A program made the translations under genes and the position numbers. The notes under the pieces are model-generated. The model searched no databases. It was not told the origin of the DNA and worked only from the letters and a program-made list of their open reading frames with translations. 64,000 bases of DNA from Protonemura montana (Eukaryota > Arthropoda > Insecta > Plecoptera > Nemouridae): contig OX387603.1 in NCBI GenBank assembly GCA_947568835.1, positions 16,640,651 to 16,704,650 on the forward strand, read 5' to 3'. Numbering within the stretch: position 1 is the first letter of the stretch; each line of letters begins with the position of its first letter. Of the stretch, positions 12,701-25,500 are shown in pieces.

Positions 12701-12815
12701 ACAAACAGTTCAGTGCAGCCGTCTCCAGTGATGGCTCGCTAAAGCCGAGGAACTTCATGACCGTTTTATCCACAATGGACTTAAGTTCTTCAACATCCTT
12801 TTTTGGGAGTGCCAT
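6712..12815 (-). CDS. PRPF3: U4/U6 small nuclear ribonucleoprotein Prp3 (PRPF3)
   Basis: Spliceosome component that clamps the U4/U6 snRNA duplex in the tri-snRNP. Minus-strand exons are 12671-12815, 12360-12553, 11734-12003, 10409-10567, 9587-9954, 8817-8896, 8517-8623, 7889-8139, 7363-7509 and 6712-6955. All are GT-AG and phases agree, giving 654 aa (human about 683). The N-terminus ([12 protein letters not shown]...[16 protein letters not shown]) is the PWI domain. The conserved Prp3 core includes [28 protein letters not shown] and [13 protein letters not shown], followed by an Arg/Lys-rich helix. The C-terminal DUF1115 domain shows [22 protein letters not shown] and [18 protein letters not shown] acceptor-like stretch directly before the ATG suggests a 5'UTR intron. 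The introns carry several short repeats. Confidence 0.95.
8333..8353. repeat. 21-base poly(T) tract in a PRPF3 intron
   Basis: An uninterrupted T run on the plus strand inside the intron between the exons at 8139 and 8517. It could be the A-tail of an old minus-strand retroposon, but I see no recognisable body beside it. Confidence 0.7.
8990..9055. repeat. Interspersed repeat, also at about 7012-7068
   Basis: A stretch reading roughly CAAGGACTG.CCCT...AACTCACAAA...GTGAT occurs in this intron and again at about 7012-7068, with looser similarity at 9271-9325. The copies are about three-quarters alike by eye. It looks like an old short interspersed element; the family is unknown. Confidence 0.4.
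9083..9239. repeat. Inverted repeat with a 14-bp tandem array, PRPF3 intron
   Basis: Arms at 9083-9109 and 9213-9239 match at 25 of 27 positions when one is reversed. Next to the right arm, CTCCCGCTCAGCCA recurs with a 14-bp period (about 3 copies from 9189). Each arm carries a GTAAGT-like donor sequence. It could be a small nonautonomous element or a hairpin; the class is unknown. Confidence 0.7.
11638..11690 (+). mobile_element. SINE fragment (3' part), copy A
   Basis: The 3' half (AATTTTTGAGAGG...GTAGTGTTCCTAATAATAAA) closely matches the copy at 56085-56170. It is a short plus-strand fragment in a PRPF3 intron without a clear pol III promoter part. Confidence 0.5.
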
Positions 12816-13706
12816 CTATAAAAACAAGAGATTTAAATTATGGCATGGAATTTGGAATATTGGTTGTACCGCATACTGTTTGAGACACTCAGAAAATTGC
12901 TCGTAATATCCATCTCAATGCATGTCCAAGCGAAAATATAACTTCAAGTTTCTTGATTAGAATAGGATATGATCCAAAATTGCTTGGAGTGATCTTTGAT
13001 CTAGAATTAATAAAAATGTCGTTTTTTGTAACCAAACATTTTGCGCTCTCATAACCTAAAAATATTATTTCTATCTACTTACTTTTTTCAAGTTATTGGT
13101 TTATTCCGATCAAGTTCTTGGGTATTATTGGAAAAATGTCTGGAAAACAATTTTTAAAGCTCTTCATAAATGATTGAAACCAATAAAATTTAGCTTAATA
13201 ATTACGAACAACAAACGTAGCCGGTGACACTTTGCGACTCGTGCTACTTTTGGCAACAGTTACCAACCTTCCAGCCATCCACGATGCCAACCGCAAAAAA
13301 AGTTAACCGAAAGTAAATAAAAGATAGTAACGTAGAGAAAGGAATAGGATAGAAAAGGATAGAAGAATGTGATAAGCAAATAAATTACGTAACTGAAATA
13401 AAAAACTATAATACAAGAAAATTGATCACGGATGAAGGCTCATCATCGAGAAGAAATGGTACATGCTATGTGGAACAAATTTTCCGATGTGTTCTTGTGA
13501 AATGTTATATGGAGTATAAATATCCAATTACAAAGCATAATGAACTCCTGACCTATCTTACCAAATCAATAAAAACGAAGCGCAAAAATTTCACTATAAT
13601 AAATCACGCTCGAAAAATTCTGATTCCTAACGTGAATTATCTGGAAAAGGCAATACTCTACAAGAAATACTCCAACCAACCCACCTTCATTCAGCACTTT
13701 TTTTTT
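12816..13706. other. Spacer between PRPF3 and ETFB
   Basis: This is the upstream region of PRPF3 and the downstream region of ETFB, both on the minus strand. It probably contains the PRPF3 5'UTR and promoter. The plus-strand frame at 13422-13745 is AT-rich with no recognisable motif, and I do not call it a gene. Confidence 0.45.
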
Positions 13707-13712
13707 TTTAAT
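13707..13712 (-). terminator. Candidate ETFB polyadenylation signal
   Basis: The variant signal ATTAAA lies on the minus strand 135 bases after the ETFB stop and runs into a short A-tract. Position and distance fit a normal short 3'UTR. No transcript evidence is available. Confidence 0.35.
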
Positions 13713-13846
13713 ATTAATATAACAATCAAAATGTATAGACATTAAAAAAGAAGTTGGCATTGTAAGAAGCCAGTACGATGTCTTTGTCCGTCACCCTAGA
13801 ACTATCCTAAGCCTGCGGCGTGGACACTTGACGACAGCGGCAGTTT

Positions 13847-16209
13847 TCACTTGACGTGCCCTCCTTCCTTGAGCTTGACGATGAGAGTGTCGACATCAGG
13901 CAATATGGCTCCCGCCTGACGCACAGGTGGCTCCTCCACGCTGACCACTTGGATCCGAGCAGCAATGTCCACTCCCAAGTCCTTGGCGGTCACCTTTTTG
14001 ATCGGCTTCTTTTTTGCTTTCTGTAAGTGATATTAATTTGTAAATTTAATGTTCTTGCAAAGTCCTTTACATTAAGCAAATGAGATGTAATTTTCCTAAT
14101 TGGATGGATAATTTGATTGGAAATCATCTTAGCTCATCCTAGTAGAGTTGCTTCTTCATAACTCTCATCCTCTTAATCTGTTTTCTAAGTTTCTATCACA
14201 AAATCTTCAGCTAATTCAGTGATTGTTTCTATAAATGCTTAATGGTTGATCCACAGAAAGCACTAGAGATTCACTTGAAAGTTAATGGATCTTAGCCAGT
14301 CTTACCATAATGTTGGGCAGTGTAGCATATCGGGGTTCGTTAAGACGCAAGTCAGCACTCAAAACAGCTGGCGTTTTGATCTTGATGGTCTCAAGTCCTC
14401 CATCAATCTCGCGTAAAACAACCAGATCACTGTCTGCTTTGTCGATCTGTGGAATTAACACAACACATTAAAACCTGTTATTATTTTTAACAATTCATCA
14501 AGTTATAATTACTTGAAATTAAACAAGGCATAATGCTAACCAATTTTTTAGCTTAATGGGGTTGATTTATTGTGTTTAACAACAAATAGTTTCTGAAATG
14601 GGCCTTGCAGAACTGGTCTTGTGGTGTTGGTGAATGAGTGGGTGATGATAATGAACCTACCCTAGCCTAGAGGGGAGGAGTGGTGACTTGGTACTGGCAC
14701 AGAACCTTCTCCTGTCTAAGAGCATCAAGGAGACCCCGGCTTAACAAGGAGGGTACCAATTGCTTCCTCTAATAATCTGTGTTGTTGAGACATTGATAAG
14801 CAAGGCAAGTGAAGTTGTTGAACTAACTTTGGTCCCTTAAACCGTTGAGTGTAGGTTATAGGTAGAGAAACAACGTCAATGTTACAGTCTCTGCGTGAAA
14901 GATGGCTGCCAAATAACAACCTTACCGACAAAAATGTAGAGTACTGGAACATCACGTTAAGTGGAGCCACTGTCGTATGAAAATTAATTTCGATATTTCG
15001 AAGTAAAAGCGAGGTTACTCGCTTTTGAATATCGTTACGTGTATATCAATCGTTGAGGTAATATTGATGGAGATTTTTTGAGCATGAAAAGTCTCAAAAG
15101 CAAGTTAACCTACGAGAAATGTCGAAATTAAATTTCATACAACAGTGGCTCCACTTAACGTGATGTTCTGGTACTCTGCATTTTTGTCAGTAAGGTAGTC
15201 ATTTGACGGCTATATTTCACGCAGAGACTATAACATTGACGTTATTTCTCTACCTATAACCCACACTCAATGATAAAACTTCTCTCCTAAAAGGAACTCA
15301 AGGAACTCAGCATTTGCATGATGGTCACCCATTCAGAGCCTGACCCAGTGTTTCTTAACTTCGGCTATCTTACGAGAACCAGTGTTTCCGAAACCCCACA
15401 TTGTTCAGTCTGATTTGTAGAAATTGTATTAAAACAAGGCTTTCATAGTCTATACTTAGTTGTTAGTTTCTTAGACTTTAAGAAGGGGTTTAATAGACGA
15501 GAGCTTTACCTTGGATGCAAACGATCCAATAGACCAATCTAGAAATGCTGCTGTCATTTGAGCAGTTTGATTGGAATCATCATCAATTGCTTGCTTCCCT
15601 ACAATAACCAAGTCAGCTTTTTCATCAAGAGCTAGCTTGGCAAGAATTTTTGACACGTGTATTGGCTGTAATGTATCAAATTCAGCTCCCGATATTTCCA
15701 CATGAATTCCTCTATCAACTCCCATTGCCAGTGCAGTTCGAAGGGTCTCTTGTGCTTGAGCTGGTCCACATGAGACGGCAATGATTTCAGATGCAAGTTT
15801 TTTCTCTTTCATGCGGACTGCTTCTTCCACAGCAATTTCATCAAATGGATTCATGGCGTGCTTAACACCTTCAGTAACAACACCAGTTTTATCTGGCTTG
15901 ACACGGATCTGAAAAAAAGACTCCATACAGTATGCAGTACATGGCATTTTTATGTGACATAAGCATCATATTTCAATTTAGATTTTAACACTTTAATCTA
16001 TTGAACAACGATATAAACGGCCTTGATTAGTTAAATCTCTGGTTAAATCAACGGTTAAATTCTTCTTATGTAACCTGTATGCACTTTGAGCCTTGTAACC
16101 TCTAAAGCACTTGAAAGAAGCTGCAGATTTTCTTACGAAATATTATGTACTGTCGTACCTTAACAGCATAATCAATCACTCTCTTCACACCGACGAGAAC
16201 ACGAGCCAT
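13847..16209 (-). CDS. ETFB: Electron transfer flavoprotein subunit beta
   Basis: The mitochondrial matrix heterodimer ETF takes electrons from acyl-CoA and other dehydrogenases and passes them to ETF:ubiquinone oxidoreductase; the beta subunit binds AMP. Exons on the minus strand are 16159-16209, 15510-15908, 14306-14446 and 13847-14020, in phase, giving 254 aa (human 255). The start [17 protein letters not shown] is typical. The ETF-beta body follows ([32 protein letters not shown]), then the conserved [21 protein letters not shown]. That last motif includes the loop that contacts partner dehydrogenases and is methylated on lysine in vertebrates. There is no separate N-terminal presequence, as in other ETFB proteins. 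The gene is head-to-head with spastin. Its second intron holds a foldback element and a 5S-like SINE. Confidence 0.96.
14845..15270. mobile_element. Foldback (long inverted repeat) element in ETFB intron
   Basis: Two arms of about 155 bp (14845-15000 and 15117-15270) are reverse complements of each other with scattered mismatches, roughly 85-90% identical by eye. The 116-bp centre contains its own perfect 9-bp hairpin (AAAAGCGAG, GTTA, CTCGCTTTT at 15005-15026). The structure fits a foldback-type or MITE-like nonautonomous DNA element. I found no clear target-site duplication. Confidence 0.8.
15305..15400 (-). mobile_element. 5S rRNA-like SINE copy, minus strand
   Basis: Read on the minus strand it contains GGTTCTCGTAAGAT, CCGAAGTTAAG and ATGGGTGACCATCAT. 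This is the order and spacing of the internal promoter region of 5S rRNA, as in the copy at 20816. It lies in the same ETFB intron as the foldback element. Confidence 0.55.
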
Positions 16210-16545
16210 TTTATCTAAAATTCTACGTTTGAATTCAATTTAGAGGCTAAAATATTTAACTTTACACCAGACCAGAACCAGACAACAAGTGCCAAAGACG
16301 GACCAAATGTAACCAGCTGTTTGACAACCACTGCCTGGTATATATTGTACGGTATGCGATTGGTAGCAAGAGTGTAGAAGGCGGTGTTTTGAAATGACGT
16401 AATATTTTAATAAAACCATCGACCAATGGAAGATGGAGTTTCATTCTGTAACCAGCCGCTGGTCGGTGAATGTCAATGGGATCGGGATTTCTCTGCTAAT
16501 GACGTCATAACGTCTGCCTAGTCATAACGCGGGAGCCTGAGAGGC
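16210..16545. promoter_or_regulatory. Bidirectional ETFB/spastin promoter region
   Basis: These 336 bp separate the two start codons. A perfect palindromic CRE (TGACGTCA) lies at 16500-16507 and a TGACGTAA variant begins at 16395. CCAAT boxes occur in opposite orientations at 16423-16427 (plus) and 16359-16363 (minus). The compact divergent layout with paired CCAAT boxes suggests shared regulation. Confidence 0.65.
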
Positions 16546-19500
16546 ATGTCGTCAAGTAGTGATGGCGGACGAATGCTACGCAAAGGCAGTTCGAAGTCCC
16601 CCAAAAAATCGCGCAAGACGGAGGAACGAACGATAAAACAAGATAATCCTTCAGTGCACAAAAGAAACTTATATATAGTATCGTTTCCACTTATTTTTTT
16701 GTTCGACATTCTCCGTTCTATCTTGTATCAGTTGTTTGTGATATTTAAATATTTATACTCGTCGACATCTCGCTTGGCGCACCGTCCAAATACGAACCAA
16801 TCATGTCATGTAGAGATCGTTATACCAGACAGTGAAAGTGAAGCTCAGGACTACCCACAAGACATGTCGCAGTTGCATCCCAAACATCCGACAGGACCAG
16901 GACCAGGAGATCCGATGCTTGCAAAGCAGAAACATCACCATAGAAGAGCGTTCGAGTTTATTTCTAAAGCATTGAAAATCGACGAGGAGAATGAAGGTAG
17001 GTAACCTAGAAATACTTTTGAAAGTTTCGCACATGTGTGACATTGACAGTTGCGTCAAACAAAGCCCCACGCGGTGTAGATAACAAATCCTCATAATCTT
17101 GTTATGTTGTCGGCAAGGACTACAGCGATAATGTGTGAAAATACCGGATTGACGAGGTAATTACTTGTTGAGCTTCTGCCGACCCATTCCGCTAAATCCT
17201 ACTGATTCAATATTATCGAAATATTTATGAAAATTACTAATTTAGTTGATTTTAATAAAATCTTGGGATATTAAAATTACTGAAAGCTCTGTGCATTTCC
17301 ATTATGTTTTACAGTTTAAAACCAATCTAAACTGGCTATTATGGGACGACGATACTTATTTCAGTAGGTATGTAAAAATACCTGTTCATACTTGTACGGT
17401 ATCAGTATCAGTCATCCTTATTCAAAACTAGCCAACGGCCAGCGATACAAGTTCAAGCCATAACGTATCTTTGTTCAGGACACTGACCCATATTCCGACT
17501 TTCTGCAGGCCACCCCTTGCAGATGGAGTGGCCTGTTGGCCCAAATTTGCACCCGCCCAGTGATAAGAATGTTTCTTGTCCGCGTGTGCACGCAATGGCT
17601 CGTGCCGAAATTATATCCTTATGTCTTTCTCATTCATTACACACGCAAACACACTAGTCTGTCCCATGAAACTCTTGGGGAAACTCTTTGGCTATCGAAA
17701 ATCTTATAATGCAGTTTGTCAAAACGCACGGCCGATCTCTAAACCTCCACAAGAATTTTCCATCTACTATCTGGAATGTTATCGAATAAAGCTACTCGTG
17801 AGGATACGTTCAAACCAACTATGAAGAAAATGCGAAATTTTCGCGAGAAATCCGGTAAATCAGGTAATGCTACTTCGAGATTGTAGATGGTTGGTTGCCA
17901 TGGTAGTTTCAGGTAACCCGCTGCAGTGTTCCGCTTGTGGACAGAGCCAACAGAGTTGCGCGTGTAATCCTGTAATTCGCATAAGCTAGGTGTACATGTT
18001 ACGTAATTAGCAAGGCTAGTGATTAGTGATGACCATCAGAATTACGAGCCAGCGACCGGCGAGCTGGTTTTCAATTATGATGGAATTAGAGATTTCAACA
18101 ATCTTCCGACTCTCGCACAAGAGAGGAAATCCGACAAACTTCCTTGAAAGTGAACACTTCTCCAACACCAGTGCTGCCTTGGAGTTGAGGGCAATGCGGA
18201 CTATTCGCATATAAATTTGACTATTATCATTTATCAGGCGTCATATTATAAACCATGCCAAAAGTTTTGCCTAAATTGAAATTTTCTCCACTATTAGCTA
18301 TGCAAATATGCACTCTGGATTTTTGGTAGCTATAAATACTGTTTTTGAAAACTTATTTTGACCACTTTATGTCTTGGAGTTGAGAATGTAAGCAATCTAA
18401 CTAGTTACTGCCTAATTTTACAACGCCTCAGCTTGCAAGCTTGCACACACGTACCATTTTGGAAGTTCAGCGGACAAAGGGGTGAAAATGGGGGTGATTT
18501 TGTTCCATCCAACCACAATCAGTGAGCATTGAATTACATTGAACGTCATTTCTTATCCCTTATCCTTGTCCCGTTTCGTAAATCCAGACCAGGGCTGAGA
18601 AGTTGCTGGTTTCCTGACTATGCTACAAGATAGTGCTCCCGCACCCCACGGTCTTCTTCACTCTTGTGTGTCTTTATCTGCAAATTAATATTAAATGCGA
18701 ACCAATTAGCAGCACCTATTTATACATAATCAATGTCTTGATCACTGGCGAGGCTCTACTATCATTCTATGCAATGTGGGAGATGGCTGGGCTTGAAGCT
18801 TAGCCAGATCAGCGGCACAGACATTGATGAATTCTGTTCACTTCCACTTGAAATCCAAATTCAATAAATTACACGTGCGCGTAGAGTTGTGATAAATCGC
18901 AGGTCTTCGGCTAACAGATTTGCAAGTTCTGCTCACACTTGAGTTTTGGCATCGCTCAGAATTCTTGACACCACCCCGTGATCGCTCAACTCGCAGAAGC
19001 TCCCGATTACAGATTTGCGATGCTCTCAATTCTCACGAGCTTCAGCGTAGGCCAGTGGCTTGTAAATGATCAACGATCCAACGCTAACCGTAACAATGTT
19101 GCTTAACCTCGCAATGGTAACACATAAGAGGCCTTGATTTCAGTTATGCTAACGTATAAATTGTCCCATCCACTACCTAAATCATAGTTAAGGCGGAATT
19201 GTCTAGCCTCAAAACGGTAATCTACCTTATTTCCCTATCCCAACGATCTCATCTTGCATTTTTATAAACTCTGGGAAGATTCCTTATTATTTCCTTTTAA
19301 AATTGAAATTCCTGCTTTAGTACAGTTTAAAAGCTGTCTCCTCATCCCATACCAAGCGCAGATCTCAAGCCAGTCCAGTAATTCGAGCATGGAAGCCATA
19401 TAGCACCCAAGCAAGGCTTGCACGAGGCGAGCAGCTAGGGATTCAAACTAAAGAATTCAAACGAGTGCAGGAGTTCGGTAGGGTGACACTTCGGGACTAC

Positions 19501-22500
19501 TTGCACTGCACGTTGGTCTGCAGCAGGACGAGACGCTGACGCAGTGCAATGTGATGCGTTCGGTTTCGTGCGTTCCTCGCCTGTGAAGCCATGTGCGTTG
19601 AATACAGCACTCTAAGGATCTCGTATAGAGAGACGCACTCTGAAAGGGGAGTTATGCTAGCTTTGGGAATTTGGCGAGGGGCTGGTTTTGATGTGTTCTG
19701 TAAATCGTGATGTTGGATGGCTTTGCTCGCGTTTCGCCGGGGTTCTAAGCAATTTTCCGGTGCGGTGACTCACTCGCGAGTAGTTTGCATTGCAAGTATC
19801 TGTTAATTAACGAAGGGGTTGTGTGTACTGGTTCCCTAGGGAGGGAACGCAATAATAGGACACATTTTTGGAAGTTATTTTTTTTTGTTTGAAGTTGTTT
19901 ATTTAGCAACAAAAAGGCTATTTTCAGTACATTATAAATTATTGTAATTTTTCAGCTTATATTTTTAGTTAAATACTAACATAGTTTTCTAATTTTCTAC
20001 TAAACTTAACAAAGTCTTCCTCACCGTAAATGTTTGCAGGAAGTGCATAATACTTTCTTACTCTATAAAATATACTATTATTAGTCTTGTCTATCATTAG
20101 CCTATCATTATCATTAGCCTTGCTCTACACACGAATTTCTTACTGATCTAGTATTATGTTCGTGATCTTTAAAATTAAGCCTATTTTCTAAGTACCTACT
20201 TTGGCATCTTATAACTAAATACAAGTTGCTTTTTAAGTTAGGGAGATAGTGGGTGGGAGGATGCTAATTGACACTAAAAGATACTCAAAATCTATTTCAA
20301 AGAAAAACCCTATTACTATTTACTCGGGGATAAAATTGTACCATGCACTGCCAAAAGATATAAAGGACTGCAAGAATGGTAGTTTCAAAACTAAGCTAAA
20401 GAACTACTTATTAGATAAATGTTTTTATAATGTTAAAGAACTTTGTGATAGCTTATAATGACTGTGTATGTACTTTATAAATTTTAAGAAATTGACTGTC
20501 ACATATATCATGTATACCCTGATCACATTGACAATAAACAAATTATTATTATTATTATTATTATTAAATTTACAGCGCAGCTTCGTTACTGTTATTGGGT
20601 TTCAATTAGTTTTGAGGCACCATCTGATTCCCTTGTCTTGAACAGTAAAATAGTACGAGTTTAGGATTTTTAGTAGCATTTTAGTAAGATAAGTAGATTT
20701 AAGGATTAAGTAGATTGAAAGTAAGTAGATTTAAATAGTAGTATTTTAGTGGTTTTCTGAAATCCCCAAAAATACGCTATAAATTCTAATTAGGGGTACC
20801 GAACTATTTAACGTGCTAAAAGCCCCGGTTCTCGTGAGATCGTCGAAGTTGAGTAACGCGCTTGATCAGTTATTGGATGGGTGACCACTGACCATCATAC
20901 ACATGTTATGACCACATGTTCTCTTTGGGAGAGAGGTTGGAAAGGGATGAAAATCACTACAAATTACAACAACTTCACTCGCTTTCTCTCAACAGCATGG
21001 GCAATTGATCAATGCTTGATATAGGTTTGATAGATAGTACATGATATGTTTAAATCGGGCCACCAAAAGGACATTACACCGGAGATACGATTGACCGAAT
21101 TCTGATCTTATGGGGTTTACTGTCGAAGACGTCATTACTTCGACCATGTGCCTCATACGCATGGACAGATGGCACCTTCCAGGGCAGACTAGCTTGCACT
21201 CACCTTTACCTACTTCAGAAAGAATCGTGAAAGTGAAATCAATTCGCGTGATAACGACTTGCAAACAACCTGCCATTTCTTGGTCAAGGATGCGAGGTGA
21301 ATAATTAGCAGAGTCTTAAGCGCATTTATCTGTATAGACAATTTTATGATTGATTAAGCCCTGGCTGTGATTAGGACGATTATATTTTATTGAAAATTTG
21401 TTCACGCTTTGACCTACATTCCATCTATGGCATTAAACTTGTGTGTATACTTTGAAAGAGTGGTCTGCAACTTGTAAATACAAAGTTCCCTACGTCAAAT
21501 GCAAATTTTTCTACATTTTTCTTGTGAGAGTTTGTGACAGGCGGGGACATTGAGGAGAAATCTACCACTTAAGATCTAAAGCCCTTTTATTAACTTTGAA
21601 AAAGTTGTTCGTGTAAAATTTCTGAACAAGACAACAGGGTGAAAAGTTTCAATAACGATGGCACCAGGGGTTGTCATTGTGAGTGTGCCGTAGGGGCGTA
21701 ATAACACTGAAATTGGTAATTAAAAAGTTTTAACGACCGTGTAACAGCGATGGTGTCAATCTCAGCATAAAGATACCTTCTCTAAACCATGAACCACACT
21801 GAGTTCAGAACAAGTTCGAACAGAACGATAAAGGGGTAGAGGGTTAAGGGTATGCATAGGTCATTATACACTTAATTACTTTGCGTGACCAATCAACCCT
21901 TGGCCTAGCACATTGAACCGCAAGTCGCGACGTTCACATTGGAACGGGAATGAGATTCCGTCTACCAATTACGAACTAGTGCAAACTTCTTGGAAACTCG
22001 CATGCGATCGTGCTGCTCGCCATGCATTTTGCGTGCGTTTTTGCTGGTCTCACCTTTGTGCTTACCTTTGTGTTCACCTGTTCGCGCGGGTCGCGTGTCT
22101 AGCGACGGGGTGTGATTGATGTGGGGGTCGCGTCGCGTGATTCCTCGAAATAGAACGCGATGTGTTGACGACGACTTGGTCCGAGACAAACAATACGGTT
22201 CTATTTTGACAGGAAACGTTCGTAGGGGGTGGCGTATAAGTAGTTTTTGGAAAAACTGCGCGGTGGTTGACTTTCAATTTATCGATCAATGCTTGCATCA
22301 GGTAAACTGGTGTAGACAAATTCATTTCTTTTGAACGAAGCAGATTTATTTTTCTTCTACCTTTCAATCTCCTGGTGCTGTCAATCTGACTTCAAACGGC
22401 TGCATTTAAAGGCGATTCATGATTTTATTTTATTTTAGCCAAAAAAAACGTTTTCTTATATAGATAACGCAAGCATTTTAACTGTCAATAATTTCTTGTT

Positions 22501-25500
22501 CGTCTTGTAGAAAATGAATCTGTGCTAACACATGAGCACAGTAAAGCTCCGAATTTCCGATGTCTATACGAGAGCCTACCCTCAATTGCCCTAGAGACGA
22601 CATGCCATGTATACGTGCCCTGCTTGTCGTAATGACCGACCTAGGGGTTGGGGAAAATTCCTCGGACACTGCGACGTGGATTATTCACGGCGGGTACTGG
22701 GAAATGTACGTCGGAAAATTTCTGTTTGAAACGTAGTTACGTGTTCTGCGACGCAGTATAAACTCTAGGGTCAACGAATCATTCGTTTCTGTCCGTCTCG
22801 GCGGCTACGTAACATGACTCATACGCTCCCTTTTAAAGGGGAGATTTGTGTAATTTGAATTTTAATGATTTGTCTCCCCCAAGTTTTCTCTGAATGGTTT
22901 TATGGGTTTATGCCATGGACCCCTTTTTTAAGCAAAGATGTGTTGTATCGGCATTCAGTTGGTATCGACATGGTTTGGGAAAGCGTATGGCTTTAGAGCT
23001 CGTGGAACAAAGCTATATAGGAACTAAGTCCAACGCTTGCAGTACTGGACCGATTTTAGCAAGTGCTCTCCTCCCCATGAAAAAATAAAATAGTTGGACC
23101 CAAGTTGTGGCGGACGCGATATTTCATGCTGAAAGTTTTTGAATCACAATGCATGCTCGGAAAGTGGATGTGTGATTACTCTTCTGAAGGGATCGAAGTT
23201 CCACGAGCTACGACCGCCGCCCCGTGAATAATTCAGCGCGTGCTCAAATTCAAATGTTAGAATGCAAATTTTCGCTGCATATGAACTCACATAATTTGTT
23301 TTGAGAGATTTTATCACTTAACATACTAACGAGTGACAAGTTTGCATCGATCGATCAATTACGATTTAATTTCCCTTCTTCCTTATCTATAGAACTTTTC
23401 TGAATCCTCACATTGTTACTACAACAAACGTTCAATAATTCGGCATTGCCCCAAAACCATAACGACACCAGCTAGCCAGTGTTATCAATCATGCAGCGCA
23501 TCAAAACAACACTTTACATCGTCGTTAACATTGTCCTAGTTTCGGTAACGAGGCGTTTGCATCTACATCCTGATGGCGTCGATCGATTTCATGGCACGCA
23601 GGAAATCCTGCCCGTGTGCCTTGCTTCCTGCAGGAGCGAGTAAAATGGGTTCGGGGAGCTTTTTGCCCCTTAGCGCTGACATTCACTGCAAATGTACAAA
23701 GAAAAAAAACTACGTGCTTTCAATGCTTGCCAGCGCCCTGCCCATACAATAGCAATGTTTACATGGGAAACATGTTCATGTCACGAAACTTTAATCTCAG
23801 TCGATTTAGATTTCATGTAGTACAGTGCATGCGATTAGCTGGCGTGAAGGGCTTCGCGTTGCTATTCGCGTGGGCGTTAGAATTGGACTGGACGTGATTT
23901 GGGAGGATGGGATCTGACTACGGCGGACTCCAGCAACGCACGCTTTATTTTTCCTTTATTTCTCTTTTTATGCCCAAACCACTGTAATAATTAGCTCGGG
24001 TATGGAAGGAATATTTATTTGTACATCTATAGCCATGGTATTTGCGGTTTTCAATTCATTGCCTCTCATGCATTGAAATGATTTTGCCAAATTTTCACGT
24101 TACTCTGCACATTATCTAAATGTATCGAAGTTGATCAATACCGACTGTTTTCTCATTACTTAGATAGGTGGTCGGTTAAAGAAGAGTAAATAGTTTGTTT
24201 TTTTCATTATTAGTAACACTTAATAGTAAAAAAAGTCAGTCCATTGCAAACGTTTTTAATTAAATAATGTTTCACAATAGCATTTCCCGATTCCAGTCTA
24301 GAACTTTGAGCAATTCCTTACAACTTCAAACGATTTCTTATGGAGTATGAGGACAAGGTTACGTCTGGCAGAGATTGATGGGAACAAGTCGGGAAATGGA
24401 AGCGTTGGATGGGGTACGTGTGAGCCGATATGACTATGAGCGACGAGCATTGTGCATGGGCCGGTGAGTCGTCGCTGCTTGCGGCCAGGGTAGACGACGA
24501 GGCGGTATTCCTAGATCGATCGGATTTGGGATTCGCAGTGTCCCGATGCTATAAATCACTCGGGTTGTGTGTTTTAACCCCACACCACACGTGGTCACGG
24601 GCGTATACCCTATTTTGTTGGCGATAAAACGATAATTAAACTGCGTACCGATATATGTAAATGTATATCCGTTGGTACAACTAAGCTAGTTAGTCCAGTT
24701 TCGAAATAGATTCAAGAAATTTTATCTGCCTAAGGGTAAGGTAAGTGTACCCATATGACCTGGATAAAGTCACGTTTCCGGATGGTAGGTATTTAGAGTG
24801 ATAAAGTGACAAATTCGATATATCTTGATAAGTGAAGTCCGAATGTAGTTTTTCCTTACTGATAACAATCATAAACTCGTTCGTCTTTTAAGATCAAAGT
24901 GGTCAAATTAAAATTGAATCAAAAACGTACACAATTTAGCTCGTACATTTTCTGACAAGTTTCTTCGCTGAAGTGAATTGTGGATGTGGCTATTTGAAAC
25001 TTTGATCCCTTTGGACTGATGACTTTTTTACTACAATCCGCCACTTTCAGTTTGTCCAGCCTCAGAAGATTTAAAAATCGTGCGTTTAGGTATTCGATAT
25101 TTCCTAACTGCACAATCCGGATGCGGTGTAAAATATATTTCTGTAAATTGGAAGCAGTATTTGAATAAAAGATTTATGGTACGATTGACTTTTTGAATGA
25201 ATATATACATATGTCAGACTTCAGACAAATACTCGGAATTCTTTCGCTCGCAGTCCGCATTAAGTAGTTCGTCCTCACATCTTATTTCGAAGCGTGGAAT
25301 GGGGGACGCTTTCCCGAGATAACTGCAAGATTAATCTCTGGGTGAAACTCCCGAGAAGAAATTAAATTTCTCAAATGGAGATAAATGCCGTCGTATATTA
25401 GGGGCTCCAGCTTTTTGAACTCGAGTCGAGCGAGAGATGCTCTCAACGACGGCTCAAACAAAAACTTCGAGAAAACTTTCAGTGGCTTGTCTATATTTGC

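Noticed and set aside
13422..13745. 107-aa plus-strand frame between PRPF3 and ETFB
   Set aside because: AT-rich Lys/Ile/Asn-biased composition with no motif; likely chance.
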